Of a DNA stretch of 64,000 nucleotides, positions 1 through 8,215 are shown piece by piece. The stretch's first letter is position 1; every line of letters starts with the position of its first letter. The DNA comes from Peptostreptococcaceae bacterium (GTDB lineage: Bacteria > Bacillota > Clostridia > Peptostreptococcales > Peptostreptococcaceae), in contig JAOARY010000007.1 in NCBI GenBank assembly GCA_025210335.1, positions 1 through 64,000 of the forward strand, written 5' to 3'. The translations under genes and the position numbers were made by a program. The notes below the pieces were generated by a model that was given only the letters and a program-made list of their open reading frames with translations, did not search any database and was not told the origin of the DNA.

Positions 1-141
1 GTCGTAGGTATAGTATCTTCGATTAGTTGGAGTACGCTTTGCTTTGAGTATATTTTGTCTATCCCACCTTTGAAGTGTTTTTACTGATACATTCAACAAC
101 TCAGCAAAATCTTTTGGTTTGTAATTTACAATGTGTTTCAT
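1..141 (-). CDS. IS607-family serine recombinase (TnpA), N-terminal fragment cut by window edge
   Basis: This is the first 47 codons of a gene that runs off the left edge. The translation begins MKHIVNYKPKDFAELLNVSV and continues through KTLQRWDR and RTPTNRRYYTYD, the MerR-like helix-turn-helix at the N-terminus of IS607-family transposases, where it precedes a serine-recombinase domain. An AAGGAG lies about a dozen bases upstream of the ATG. IS607 elements usually carry a downstream tnpB, which would lie outside the window. The upstream end of such an element, which has no terminal inverted repeats, should be in the next hundred or so bases. The helix-turn-helix match is strong, but the catalytic domain is not visible. 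Confidence 0.85.
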   Translation of the reverse strand, partial: MKHIVNYKPKDFAELLNVSVKTLQRWDRQNILKAKRTPTNRRYYTYD

Positions 142-415
142 ATGTTCATCAACTCCTTAGTAAAATACAAACACATTAAAACACTTTTATCAATAAATTT
201 ATTAACTACAGGTCATCTCCTATAAATCGCTTTCCTAAATCTTTTTAAATATTTAAGATTTACGTTAATCATAGGAGCAATTAATCAGCCAAAAATAAAA
301 ATTAAAGCTTAATAATTCTTAAAAATAATTTTAAAGCTTTAAAATAACTGTATTTCAAAATTATTTTTTAAAATTTTATCTAAATAGTATCTTTTTTAAT
401 TTGATTTATAAATTA
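142..415. other. AT-rich non-coding flank, probable IS607 end
   Basis: About 270 bases without a convincing reading frame. They hold the ribosome binding site and presumably the promoter of the recombinase gene, and should contain one end of the IS607-type element. The family lacks terminal inverted repeats, so the boundary cannot be placed from this sequence alone. Confidence 0.4.
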
Positions 416-465
416 AAAAAAGTGAATCAATTTTGACTTACAGAGTCAAATTTGATTCACTTTAA
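416..465 (-). terminator. Rho-independent terminator after flavodoxin gene
   Basis: Inverted repeat AAGTGAATCAATTTTGACT / AGTCAAATTTGATTCACTT with one mismatch and a short loop. On the minus strand it is followed by a run of T residues. It sits just past the stop codon of the flavodoxin gene. Confidence 0.85.
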
Positions 466-480
466 TTATTCCATTCTTTC

Positions 481-966
481 TTAATTTACAAATTTCTTTG
501 CCCAATTTAAAGCTTCATCTTTTAGCATATCAAAATTTTTGACTACATTTAAACAAGATAAATCACCAATGAGTTCATTATTGTCCTTATCAAAAGATGG
601 CATAGCTCTTTTTACAGATTTACTAGCTCCACCTTCATGACAATAAAAATATGCTATTTTTTTATTTTTTATAAGACCCTTTTCAAACATAGTATAAATA
701 GGTGGAGCAAAATTCCCAGCCCAAATTGGAGATCCTAATATTATCAAATCATAATCATCTATATTTATATTAAGCACTTTAATTTCTGGTGTCTTTTTCA
801 TTATTACTTGACTTCCACCCCACAAAAATTTACTAAATCCTTTTGACTTTAACTCATTTACAGGTTCTACTCTTTTTATATCAACCTGTAAATTATTCGC
901 TAAGTATTCTGCTATTTTTTTGGTACTTCCTTCAAATGAATAATATAAAATCAAAACTTTAGACAT
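481..966 (-). CDS. Flavodoxin-family protein
   Basis: A 161-residue flavodoxin-like protein. The N-terminus reads MSKVLILYYSFEGSTKKIAE, with the phosphate-binding loop (SFEGSTKKIA) after the first beta strand. Further on, DLIILGSPIWAGNFAPP is the FMN-contacting loop found in flavodoxins and NAD(P)H-quinone-reductase-like proteins. It probably binds FMN and acts as a cytosolic electron carrier or small reductase. The start was set at the ATG preceded by GGAAGGTGATAAT rather than an in-frame ATG upstream. It is a single gene with its own terminator, and nothing nearby indicates the redox partner. Confidence 0.85.
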   Translation of the reverse strand: MSKVLILYYSFEGSTKKIAEYLANNLQVDIKRVEPVNELKSKGFSKFLWGGSQVIMKKTPEIKVLNINIDDYDLIILGSPIWAGNFAPPIYTMFEKGLIKNKKIAYFYCHEGGASKSVKRAMPSFDKDNNELIGDLSCLNVVKNFDMLKDEALNWAKKFVN

Positions 967-997
967 ATTATCACCTTCCATTTTTAATATCAATTAT

Positions 998-1345
998 TTA
1001 TACCCTAAAATATTTTTTGTAAAAACTTATATCTAATTTATTTTCCAAGGATTCCATGTCTATTCGAGTATATTGATTAATAAACGATTCTACATCTTTT
1101 ACTAGCTTGTATTTTATTATCAAGTTCTAACTATTAACTTGGTATATAATCTTCATTAACATTTAGCACTAACGGTGAGATTATTGTATTACTCAAATTC
1201 TGACCATTACTGACTGCTGTTGACATTGCTTTAAATGAAGAACCATAACAAAGTATCATAGTTTTAGTTTGTTCTTCTATTAAATCCCTACTCAACTTGT
1301 ATATTCCATTTGCTAGTTACTTCATTTATATAGTTTGCATAAAAC
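998..1345 (-). pseudogene. Possible decayed gene of unknown family
   Basis: Between the flavodoxin and SLATT genes the minus strand encodes protein-like segments in different frames. One has a run containing KLSRDLIEEQTKTMILCYGS, then FKAMSTAVSNGQNLSN up to a stop. Another has KDVESFINQYTRIDMESLEN and ends at position 998. No single frame is open throughout, and no start has a good ribosome binding site. This looks like a gene broken by frameshifts and stops, but I do not recognise the family and part of it may be chance. Confidence 0.35.
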
Positions 1346-1367
1346 CTAAAATACTTTTGATAAAATT

Positions 1368-1931
1368 CTACTTATTTTTTTTATTTTTATTATAATTATC
1401 ATTCTTACTCTTTCCTTTTCTTAATGAAAACCATGTATTTAAATTATCTTTCTTTATCATTTTATACTTCAACATAAAAGTTTCTTCATCTATATTTTCT
1501 TCACCAAATTCTTCCAAAAGATATTTTATATCTTCAAACGTTTTTCTATTTCTAATCCAACTTTCTTCACTTCTTAAAAAACTATTTAACGCGACTAATA
1601 TCGATACACTTATAGAAATAATCGATATTATGGTCTTATCTAATTCAAAAATATTTAACAATGGTATTATTCCATTCATAATAATTGTATAGACACACAC
1701 AAAAGAATACAAATACTTAGATATATGAACCTTTTCTAAATACCAATTCATATCATGTTCTAGTTCAATTTTTAGTATATCATTAGGTTTATGAAATATA
1801 CAATTAATTAATTTATTAATATATATTTTCTCACTAATACATAAATTACGATGAACAACTATGTGTTTGCAACTTATAAATATAAATATGACTAACAATA
1901 TAAAAATTAATATTCTGATTTCAATATTCAT
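1368..1931 (-). CDS. SLATT-like two-TM membrane effector of the RT operon
   Basis: A 187-residue membrane protein. There is a hydrophobic segment at about residues 6–22, then a closely spaced pair at about 72–93 and 99–118. The pair is followed at once by a charged helix containing SEESWIRNRKTFEDIKYLLEE. A two-TM hairpin followed by a W..NR.T.E.LK helix is the hallmark of the SLATT superfamily, predicted pore-forming effectors found beside SMODS, SLOG and reverse-transcriptase genes. It starts 17 bp after the reverse-transcriptase stop, with its ribosome binding site overlapping the end of that gene, so it is the last gene of the operon. Likely role, inferred: membrane-disrupting effector switched on by the RT protein. 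The tail is lysine-rich. Confidence 0.7.
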   Translation of the reverse strand: MNIEIRILIFILLVIFIFISCKHIVVHRNLCISEKIYINKLINCIFHKPNDILKIELEHDMNWYLEKVHISKYLYSFVCVYTIIMNGIIPLLNIFELDKTIISIISISVSILVALNSFLRSEESWIRNRKTFEDIKYLLEEFGEENIDEETFMLKYKMIKKDNLNTWFSLRKGKSKNDNYNKNKKNK

Positions 1932-1948
1932 TCAAATATTCAACCTTT

Positions 1949-4900
1949 CTATAACTTTTTATTTATATACTCAAATTCCTCATTTGTTAATAACCTAGCA
2001 TTATCAAGAGTCTTAAATACTATTTTTATTTTTGTATTGAAAAAATTATTTTTATTTTTTAAATAATTTTCTAATGCACAAAATTCTTCCAATAAATATC
2101 TATTTTTTTCAACCATCCATTTGCATAAAAAATTGCATTTTTCTTTACATATTTGATTATCTTCACTTTGACTTAAACATATTTCACCCCTTTTATAGTC
2201 TATCAATTTAAATTTACTACATGATCCTTTTGATTGCCTATTTGCAAAAAATCTAATATTTAAATAGAATTTTATTGTAATAAGTTCATCTATAGCCTTA
2301 TTTGAAATATGACTTTTATTTTTGTCTATTTTATTTGAATCTTCATATTCAGTAAATATTTCATAATGTGATATAGCTTGATGCGATAACCAATGAAATA
2401 CAGTTGTATCATTCATAAATTCTATATTATTTTTAAAAATAATATCAGAAACTCTATTGTCTGCTACATCTAATAAATCTCCTATTCTAAGTAATATTTT
2501 GATAAATTTTTTACTTAAAATATTATCCTTAGCTCTTGATTTTACATAATAAATATCATTAATACTATCACCATGAGCTCTACAAATCTCTGATATTAAA
2601 TCCTTTTCATAATTAGATATAAATTCCAAATCATCTATATTAGTAATATATTTAGCACTATCATTTGCATGTCTATTTCTTATATAATTCTCAAAAAATA
2701 TATCCATTTTTTTATAATAGGAAATTAATAAAGTTTTTAGTTCACTTGAATCTATATTTTTATATGAATTATCCATATATATTTTTTCCAAATTTTCTTT
2801 AAAATTTGTTACTATAATATTAGCATTATGTTCTAATTTATTTAAAAAAATCATATTCAAATTTGGATGTAAAACCATAGATATATCGTGTAAATAACAA
2901 GATATAAATAATATATAAAAATCTTGTGATTTAATTTGAAAATAATCTAACTTCTTTATTATTTCTACAATTGCTCTTATCAAAACCATTGCATGTTCTT
3001 CATTATGCAGTGTATAAAAATGCAAATATTTTGAACCATTAGCCCATATTTCAGAAGTATATTTATGTATTTGAATCAAATTATCTATTTGTTTAGGACT
3101 CCTTATATATGTTCTAAAAAAATCTATAACATCAAAAATTTTATAATCCAAATAATAATTTTTTTTATTTTTCTCTATATATCCACACATATTATTAAAA
3201 AAATATTTAAATTCTTTGAAATCAAACCTTTTATTCCTGATATATAATATCAACCTATACTCTGTATATGTTATATGCCTATTATTATTTTTTATAATTT
3301 TAAAACTATCACTAACTTCAACATTAATTAAATGTGATATGTAAACATTTAATATCATTCTATATATCTCATCTATATTCCTTAATATATTTGAATAATA
3401 AATTTTTTCCCCTTTAATGATTGGTATTTTTAAATAACCTAAAATATATTCTTTATCCAACTTACTATTTAAGTTTATCAAATTCTTCTTAACTAAATCG
3501 CTCTGCTTATTTTTCAAATGTAACAACTTCATGTTCATTATCTTTTTTAATGATTTATAGTAGTCAAAATTATATTTTGAAATATTATGTTTCACCTCTA
3601 AATTTTCTAAATTTTTAGAAAAATACATAAAATTATGACACTCTACTTTTTCTAAATTCATAGGCTTAGATTTTTGTAATATTATTTTTTCAAAATTTTC
3701 GATTTGATTTTTTATTTTTTTATACGATTCTTCATTGTAATTATTTCTAAGTAAAAAATTAATTTTAATATTAAAAATCCCTTCGTCATAAAATTCTTTA
3801 AAAAATTCAACCAATCTATTTTTATCTTCTATTATTTGTTCTAATTTATCTTTTAATTCATTTATTTTTTCATCACTAGAATCTGACTCATTATATTTCA
3901 ATATATAATATCTAAACTCCATAAATCTCTTAAATCTAATCAGTTTCTTTCTATAGTTTTTTAGTTTTCCTTCAAGAACTTTATCTTCACCTATACTAGT
4001 CATTTTTTCATCAACAGAATTTATCTCTTCTTTTATACTATTTTCTAATTTTTCATATTTATTTTTTAAAGAACTAACCTCAAAATCTTCAAATAAATTT
4101 TTTATTTCAAAAGAGGCTTGTGATGCTAATTTTCCTAAAATACTCAACTTAGGACTACCTAATTTCTTTTCATCTATACTAAAATACTTTGTTTTATCAC
4201 CATAATTATGTATTTCAATTTTATATTTATCTTTATCACTATTATTCTTATTCATTTCTTCATTGAATTTTTTTAATTTTTCATTTAATCTACTACCTTC
4301 CTCAAAATTCAATTCTTTTTCTATATATTTTTGAGATTTATTTGTATATATAACAGAATCATCTACATAATAAAAACTTTTCCCCTCAAAAACATCTTTA
4401 TATATATTAGAAATTTTCAACATTGCTATATTACCAAATAAGTATGCTTGTGGTAATCCTTGTGCTATACCTCTTGTATAAACATTTTCTTCTTCATAGA
4501 TACAAAATTTATCATTTGTAATTTTATTTATAGATTCATTATTTTTAATTTTCATTTTTAAAAGTTTTTGAACTGCATATCTTAAAAATTCTTTATCTTT
4601 ATTATCATTTGAATTTGGATAGAAAAAATCAACAATTTCATTTTCTATAAAAACAGGATTAACACTAGGGAAAAAATTCTTTAAATCAATTTCTATTTCA
4701 TATTTATATTCCTGTGTATTAGCATATTGATCATAAGACTTTATAACTTTTTCACTATATTTTGAATATTGTCTCTGCCAAGGTTTAAATAAATAATTAA
4801 TATTCTCTGATGGTATATTTCCATAAAAATTTGATGGAAATATCTTAGAAAATTCATTAAGTATTATTTTTCCATTATCATGCTCATATAGTAACGATCT

Positions 4901-5260
4901 AAAAATACAAACCATTGCAATTTGATCAATCAAACTAGCAGTATGTAATGGTCTATATTTCACATCTAATGAGTCATCATCTAACTTTTGAATACTCTTC
5001 AATTTTAAATATATATTCACTTCAAAATATTTTGAGTTTTTTAAATCTAATACTTCATACAATCTTTCTTTTACTTTTTGTATAATTTCGGAAATCAAAT
5101 CAAAATTAAATCTATCTTGCAATTCTAAAAAAACACCATAATCATTTTTATCCAATAGCTCTTTTTCAAATATATATGATTTTAGTGCATATATACTTAA
5201 ATATATATTTTCATAATCTATTATTTTTTTATACAAATCACAATGGCTATAATCTTGCAT
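1949..5260 (-). CDS. Abi/UG-type defence reverse transcriptase fused to an HD-type domain
   Basis: A 1103-residue protein with three regions. Residues about 80–330 are a reverse transcriptase: motif A EIDLKNFFPSVN (D192), motif B RGIAQGLPQAYLFGNI (262–277) and motif C YVDD (298–301). Residues about 330–720 are charged and helix-rich, as in Abi-type RTs that carry a helical repeat domain. Residues about 735–960 look like an HD metal-dependent phosphohydrolase: LHNEEHA near 750, CYLHDISM near 791, RAHGDS near 893, and LLRIGDLLDVADNR near 925–936. This gives an H…HD…H…D pattern. The C-terminus (about 1040–1103) has a CKEKCNFLCKW cysteine patch. No maturase or group II intron domain is seen. It is the middle gene of a three-gene operon with a SLATT-like protein, an association known for AbiA-related defence RTs. 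Function in phage defence is inferred. Motif B is unusual in having Q-A-Y-L-F-G where many RTs have Q-G-x-x-x-S. Confidence 0.8.
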   Translation of the reverse strand: MQDYSHCDLYKKIIDYENIYLSIYALKSYIFEKELLDKNDYGVFLELQDRFNFDLISEIIQKVKERLYEVLDLKNSKYFEVNIYLKLKSIQKLDDDSLDVKYRPLHTASLIDQIAMVCIFRSLLYEHDNGKIILNEFSKIFPSNFYGNIPSENINYLFKPWQRQYSKYSEKVIKSYDQYANTQEYKYEIEIDLKNFFPSVNPVFIENEIVDFFYPNSNDNKDKEFLRYAVQKLLKMKIKNNESINKITNDKFCIYEEENVYTRGIAQGLPQAYLFGNIAMLKISNIYKDVFEGKSFYYVDDSVIYTNKSQKYIEKELNFEEGSRLNEKLKKFNEEMNKNNSDKDKYKIEIHNYGDKTKYFSIDEKKLGSPKLSILGKLASQASFEIKNLFEDFEVSSLKNKYEKLENSIKEEINSVDEKMTSIGEDKVLEGKLKNYRKKLIRFKRFMEFRYYILKYNESDSSDEKINELKDKLEQIIEDKNRLVEFFKEFYDEGIFNIKINFLLRNNYNEESYKKIKNQIENFEKIILQKSKPMNLEKVECHNFMYFSKNLENLEVKHNISKYNFDYYKSLKKIMNMKLLHLKNKQSDLVKKNLINLNSKLDKEYILGYLKIPIIKGEKIYYSNILRNIDEIYRMILNVYISHLINVEVSDSFKIIKNNNRHITYTEYRLILYIRNKRFDFKEFKYFFNNMCGYIEKNKKNYYLDYKIFDVIDFFRTYIRSPKQIDNLIQIHKYTSEIWANGSKYLHFYTLHNEEHAMVLIRAIVEIIKKLDYFQIKSQDFYILFISCYLHDISMVLHPNLNMIFLNKLEHNANIIVTNFKENLEKIYMDNSYKNIDSSELKTLLISYYKKMDIFFENYIRNRHANDSAKYITNIDDLEFISNYEKDLISEICRAHGDSINDIYYVKSRAKDNILSKKFIKILLRIGDLLDVADNRVSDIIFKNNIEFMNDTTVFHWLSHQAISHYEIFTEYEDSNKIDKNKSHISNKAIDELITIKFYLNIRFFANRQSKGSCSKFKLIDYKRGEICLSQSEDNQICKEKCNFLCKWMVEKNRYLLEEFCALENYLKNKNNFFNTKIKIVFKTLDNARLLTNEEFEYINKKL

Positions 5261-5274
5261 TCTATCTATCCCTT

Positions 5275-5763
5275 CTAATTTTTTAATATGTTATCTAATC
5301 TTTTTTCAAAATTTAATTTCGATTCATTGATATTATCTATATTAAATTCAAAACTAAAAACTTCATAATTTTTCTCTATTTTTACTTTTAAGTATTTTTC
5401 CATCATACTTTCCCTTATATAATTTTTTTCTATACTTTCTATCCATTCACCTTCAAAATGCTCAAATTTATAATAGTTATCAATCGATAATTTAAATAAA
5501 TCTAATTTTAATAAAAAACAGTTCTTACTCTTTATTAATTTTGAAATTTTACTACAAAAATCTATTTTTTTCTCAAAATCAAAAATAGATTTTTTAAAAT
5601 TCTTAAATTCTTCATTTAAATAATTACTATTATAGTTATAAGAAAAATTTTCAGAAAGATAAATTGAAAAAAAACACATTAAAGTATCTATATTTTTTTC
5701 CTCTTTCTTTATATTTTTTGATATTTTACCTATATTTAATTTTAATCTTTCAAATTCATTCAA
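5275..5763 (-). CDS. Small unknown protein, first gene of the RT–HD/SLATT operon
   Basis: A 162-residue, charged, largely helical protein with no motif I recognise, no membrane segment and no signal peptide. The chosen start is a TTG nine bases after GGAGG; the TTG two codons upstream is only three bases from that site. The stop lies 14 bp before the reverse-transcriptase start, so the two genes are probably co-transcribed and co-translated. Its position first in the operon suggests a partner, regulator or antitoxin-like subunit of the RT system. That role is inferred from position only. Base composition matches the rest of the island. Confidence 0.65.
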   Translation of the reverse strand: MNEFERLKLNIGKISKNIKKEEKNIDTLMCFFSIYLSENFSYNYNSNYLNEEFKNFKKSIFDFEKKIDFCSKISKLIKSKNCFLLKLDLFKLSIDNYYKFEHFEGEWIESIEKNYIRESMMEKYLKVKIEKNYEVFSFEFNIDNINESKLNFEKRLDNILKN

Positions 5764-5873
5764 TTCCAAATACCTCCATACATATTTTTTATCAACATTT
5801 TTTATTCTATCAAAAAAGTGTTTTTATGTATAGTTTTCTAATAAAATAGAGTTTATCTTAATATTGTAATTAA

Positions 5874-5920
5874 TAAAAAAACTTTAAAATGTATTAATAC
5901 ATTTTAAAGTTTTTTTATTA
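5874..5920. terminator. Bidirectional perfect-palindrome terminator
   Basis: A perfect 30-base palindrome (ACTTTAAAATGTATT and its complement) flanked by A-runs on one side and T-runs on the other. It ends the uridine-kinase-like gene transcribed from the right. It also separates that gene from the RT operon. Confidence 0.85.
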
Positions 5921-5921
5921 A

Positions 5922-6497
5922 TTATAAACTGGTATCTATCACATAATCACAAATACATTCTATATTAAAATAATCAAAATATTTTTCTTCAAGAGGAATC
6001 CACTTTTCTATAAAATTATTTAGACTATCTTTTCCATTTCTTTTTAATATTCTATTTAATTGTTCTTTCTTATCTATTGTAAGAAAAATTTTATAGTCAT
6101 AATAATCAATAAGATTATGATTCAAACTATAAGAACCCTCTATTATATTTATTTTTTTGTATTTAATATTTATATCATCACTAAAACTATTATCCATGCA
6201 ATTATATTTTTTATATAATATATCTTCTCCACTTAAAATTTTATCAAGAATTTCTTTTTTAAATCTTTCGTGATGAACATTTTCTCCAGGTATATCTAAC
6301 CTCTCCTTTGTTCTTAGATCAAAAGGAACAAAAAAATCATCCATATGAAATAAATTACAATCAAAATATTTTTGCAACATTTGTCCTAAGGTACTCTTAC
6401 CACTGCCACACCTCCCATCTATTGCAACTATTATACTTTCTTTTAATTCTAATTTATTTTCAATGTCTTTAATTATATCTATATAATTTTCCTTCAC
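5922..6497 (-). CDS. Uridine-kinase-like P-loop kinase
   Basis: A 191-residue P-loop NTPase. The Walker A motif is GRCGSGKST at about residues 28–36, followed by an HMDDFFVPFDLRT segment characteristic of uridine/cytidine kinase and phosphoribulokinase-like proteins. Later, NIIEGSYSL is the conserved strand with the substrate-side glutamate, and LNRILKRNG resembles a lid region. It probably phosphorylates a nucleoside or a related small molecule in the cytosol; the exact substrate cannot be read from the sequence. Translation starts at GTG, with GAGGTGATAAT directly upstream. The gene is transcribed alone toward the palindromic terminator at its 3' end. Confidence 0.75.
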   Translation of the reverse strand: MKENYIDIIKDIENKLELKESIIVAIDGRCGSGKSTLGQMLQKYFDCNLFHMDDFFVPFDLRTKERLDIPGENVHHERFKKEILDKILSGEDILYKKYNCMDNSFSDDINIKYKKINIIEGSYSLNHNLIDYYDYKIFLTIDKKEQLNRILKRNGKDSLNNFIEKWIPLEEKYFDYFNIECICDYVIDTSL

Positions 6498-6716
6498 ATT
6501 ATCACCTCTAAAAAAATTTCATATAATTATAGTTTAACACTATCTATCATCAATTTTAAATTTATATTCTAACCAAAAATTCATATATTTAGTTTTTAAG
6601 TTATTTTAAATATTTTATTCAAAATATTTGACTATTTATTCAATTAATATTATTCTATTAATTGTGATTATTTTTTATTACATTTATTTTAAATTTATTT
6701 TTTTAGGAGGATATAT

Positions 6717-8156
6717 ATGAGTAAATATTTAAAAAAACCTTGGTACTTAAACACCATTATTATTTTTTTATTAATGTTATTGCATAACAAAGGAATTCTT
6801 GTATTCATATCTTTAATACTATTATTTTTGCAATATAAATTTGATAAAAATTATAAAGAAAGACTAAAATCATCATTAGAAATAGAAATATCTATACAAG
6901 CGAAAAAAATCTTAGATGATGCAAATTTACAAGCATCAAATATTTTAAAATCAAATAAAAATCTTAAATTAGAAAACTTAAAACAACAAGAAACATTAAA
7001 TTATTTAACTGAGAAAGTACATAAATTTGATAAACAAAAAACAAATTTAGAAAAAAATATAATAAAGCTGAAAACAGCAAAAAAATCTATTGAATATTCG
7101 GTAAAATATTATAGAGAGAATGGCGAATTTGTAGGTTTTGATACTAATAATTTAAAAAATATATATCCTACAATAATAATACCTACGCACAGTATGGATG
7201 TTAAAACATTAAAAAGTCAATCAACTCAAATAAAAAATCAAATAAAGAAACTGTTAGAACAATATAATTCTAGATATACCACAAAAGCAAATAAATCTAT
7301 ATATTCTCTTATGACATTAGCATTACAAGCAGAATTACAAAATATTTTACAATCACTTAAATACGATAAACTAGATAATGCAAAAGAAAAATTAAAATTA
7401 ATGACCGCTAAATACTTGCTTATCGCTGGTGATGGAAATAAAAATACCTATAACACTCTAGTTAAATTTATAGGTGAAATAGAAAGTCATTTTATAGATT
7501 TAATAGAAACAGAATATATTTACTATGTTAAAAAGGAAAAGGAAAAAGAAGAACAAAGAGCATTAAAAGAACAGATGCGTCAAGAAGCAGAAGAAAAGAA
7601 AAGATTAAAAGAAGAACAAAAAAAGATAGAAAAAGAAGAATCTAAATTTATAGCAGAGATAGAATCCATAAATAATATAATTGAAAATGAAAAAGATAAT
7701 GAAAAAATAAAGCAACTGGAAGAAAAACTTAAAAATCTAGAAATGCAACTTAAGGAAGTTGATAATAAAAAAGAAGAAATTAAAAATTTACAAAACGGTA
7801 AAGCTGGATATGTATATATTATAAGTAATAAAGGTTCATTTGGAAGTGATGTATTTAAGGTTGGTATGACAAGAAGATTAGAACCGATGGATAGAATAAA
7901 AGAACTAAGTGGTGCTAGTGTTCCATTTTCTTTTGATGTTCATAGTTTTATATTTTCAGAAAATGCACCAAAATTAGAATCTCAACTACATTCAACATTA
8001 AATCAATATAGAGTTAATAAAGTTAATCCAAGAAAAGAATTTTTTAAAGTTCCTATTGATTTTATAGAAGATGTTACTTACAATATAGATCCTACCGCAG
8101 AATTCAAAAAAACTATATTAGCTCGAGAATATGAAGAATCAAAAGATATAGCATAG
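6717..8156 (+). CDS. DUF4041 protein with C-terminal T5orf172/MUG113 GIY-YIG-like domain
   Basis: A 479-residue protein. The N-terminus has a hydrophobic segment (about 12–38, IIIFLLMLLHNKGILVFISL), so it may be membrane-anchored. A long helical middle follows (about 50–365), with an Arg/Glu/Lys-rich coiled coil at about 280–360. The C-terminal domain starts at GYVYIISNKGSFGSDVFKVG (about 363) and continues MTRRLEPMDRIKELS and RKEFFKV, the pattern of the T5orf172/MUG113 branch of the GIY-YIG superfamily. The family is common in phages and mobile islands; whether it cuts DNA is not established here. It is the only plus-strand gene in the accessory island and has an AGGAGG site seven bases upstream. 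The role is unknown; association with mobile or defence DNA is inferred. Confidence 0.75.
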   Translation: MSKYLKKPWYLNTIIIFLLMLLHNKGILVFISLILLFLQYKFDKNYKERLKSSLEIEISIQAKKILDDANLQASNILKSNKNLKLENLKQQETLNYLTEKVHKFDKQKTNLEKNIIKLKTAKKSIEYSVKYYRENGEFVGFDTNNLKNIYPTIIIPTHSMDVKTLKSQSTQIKNQIKKLLEQYNSRYTTKANKSIYSLMTLALQAELQNILQSLKYDKLDNAKEKLKLMTAKYLLIAGDGNKNTYNTLVKFIGEIESHFIDLIETEYIYYVKKEKEKEEQRALKEQMRQEAEEKKRLKEEQKKIEKEESKFIAEIESINNIIENEKDNEKIKQLEEKLKNLEMQLKEVDNKKEEIKNLQNGKAGYVYIISNKGSFGSDVFKVGMTRRLEPMDRIKELSGASVPFSFDVHSFIFSENAPKLESQLHSTLNQYRVNKVNPRKEFFKVPIDFIEDVTYNIDPTAEFKKTILAREYEESKDIA

Positions 8157-8164
8157 TAGAAAAA

Positions 8165-8206
8165 AAGATAGCTAATTAACATCAAACTCTATTAATTAGC
8201 TATCTT
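8165..8206. terminator. Bidirectional terminator between convergent genes
   Basis: Perfect stem AAGATAGCTAATTAA / TTAATTAGCTATCTT with a 12-base loop, A-rich before and T-rich after. It lies between the plus-strand DUF4041 gene and the minus-strand cyclodeaminase-like gene. Confidence 0.85.
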
Positions 8207-8215
8207 CTTTTCTAT

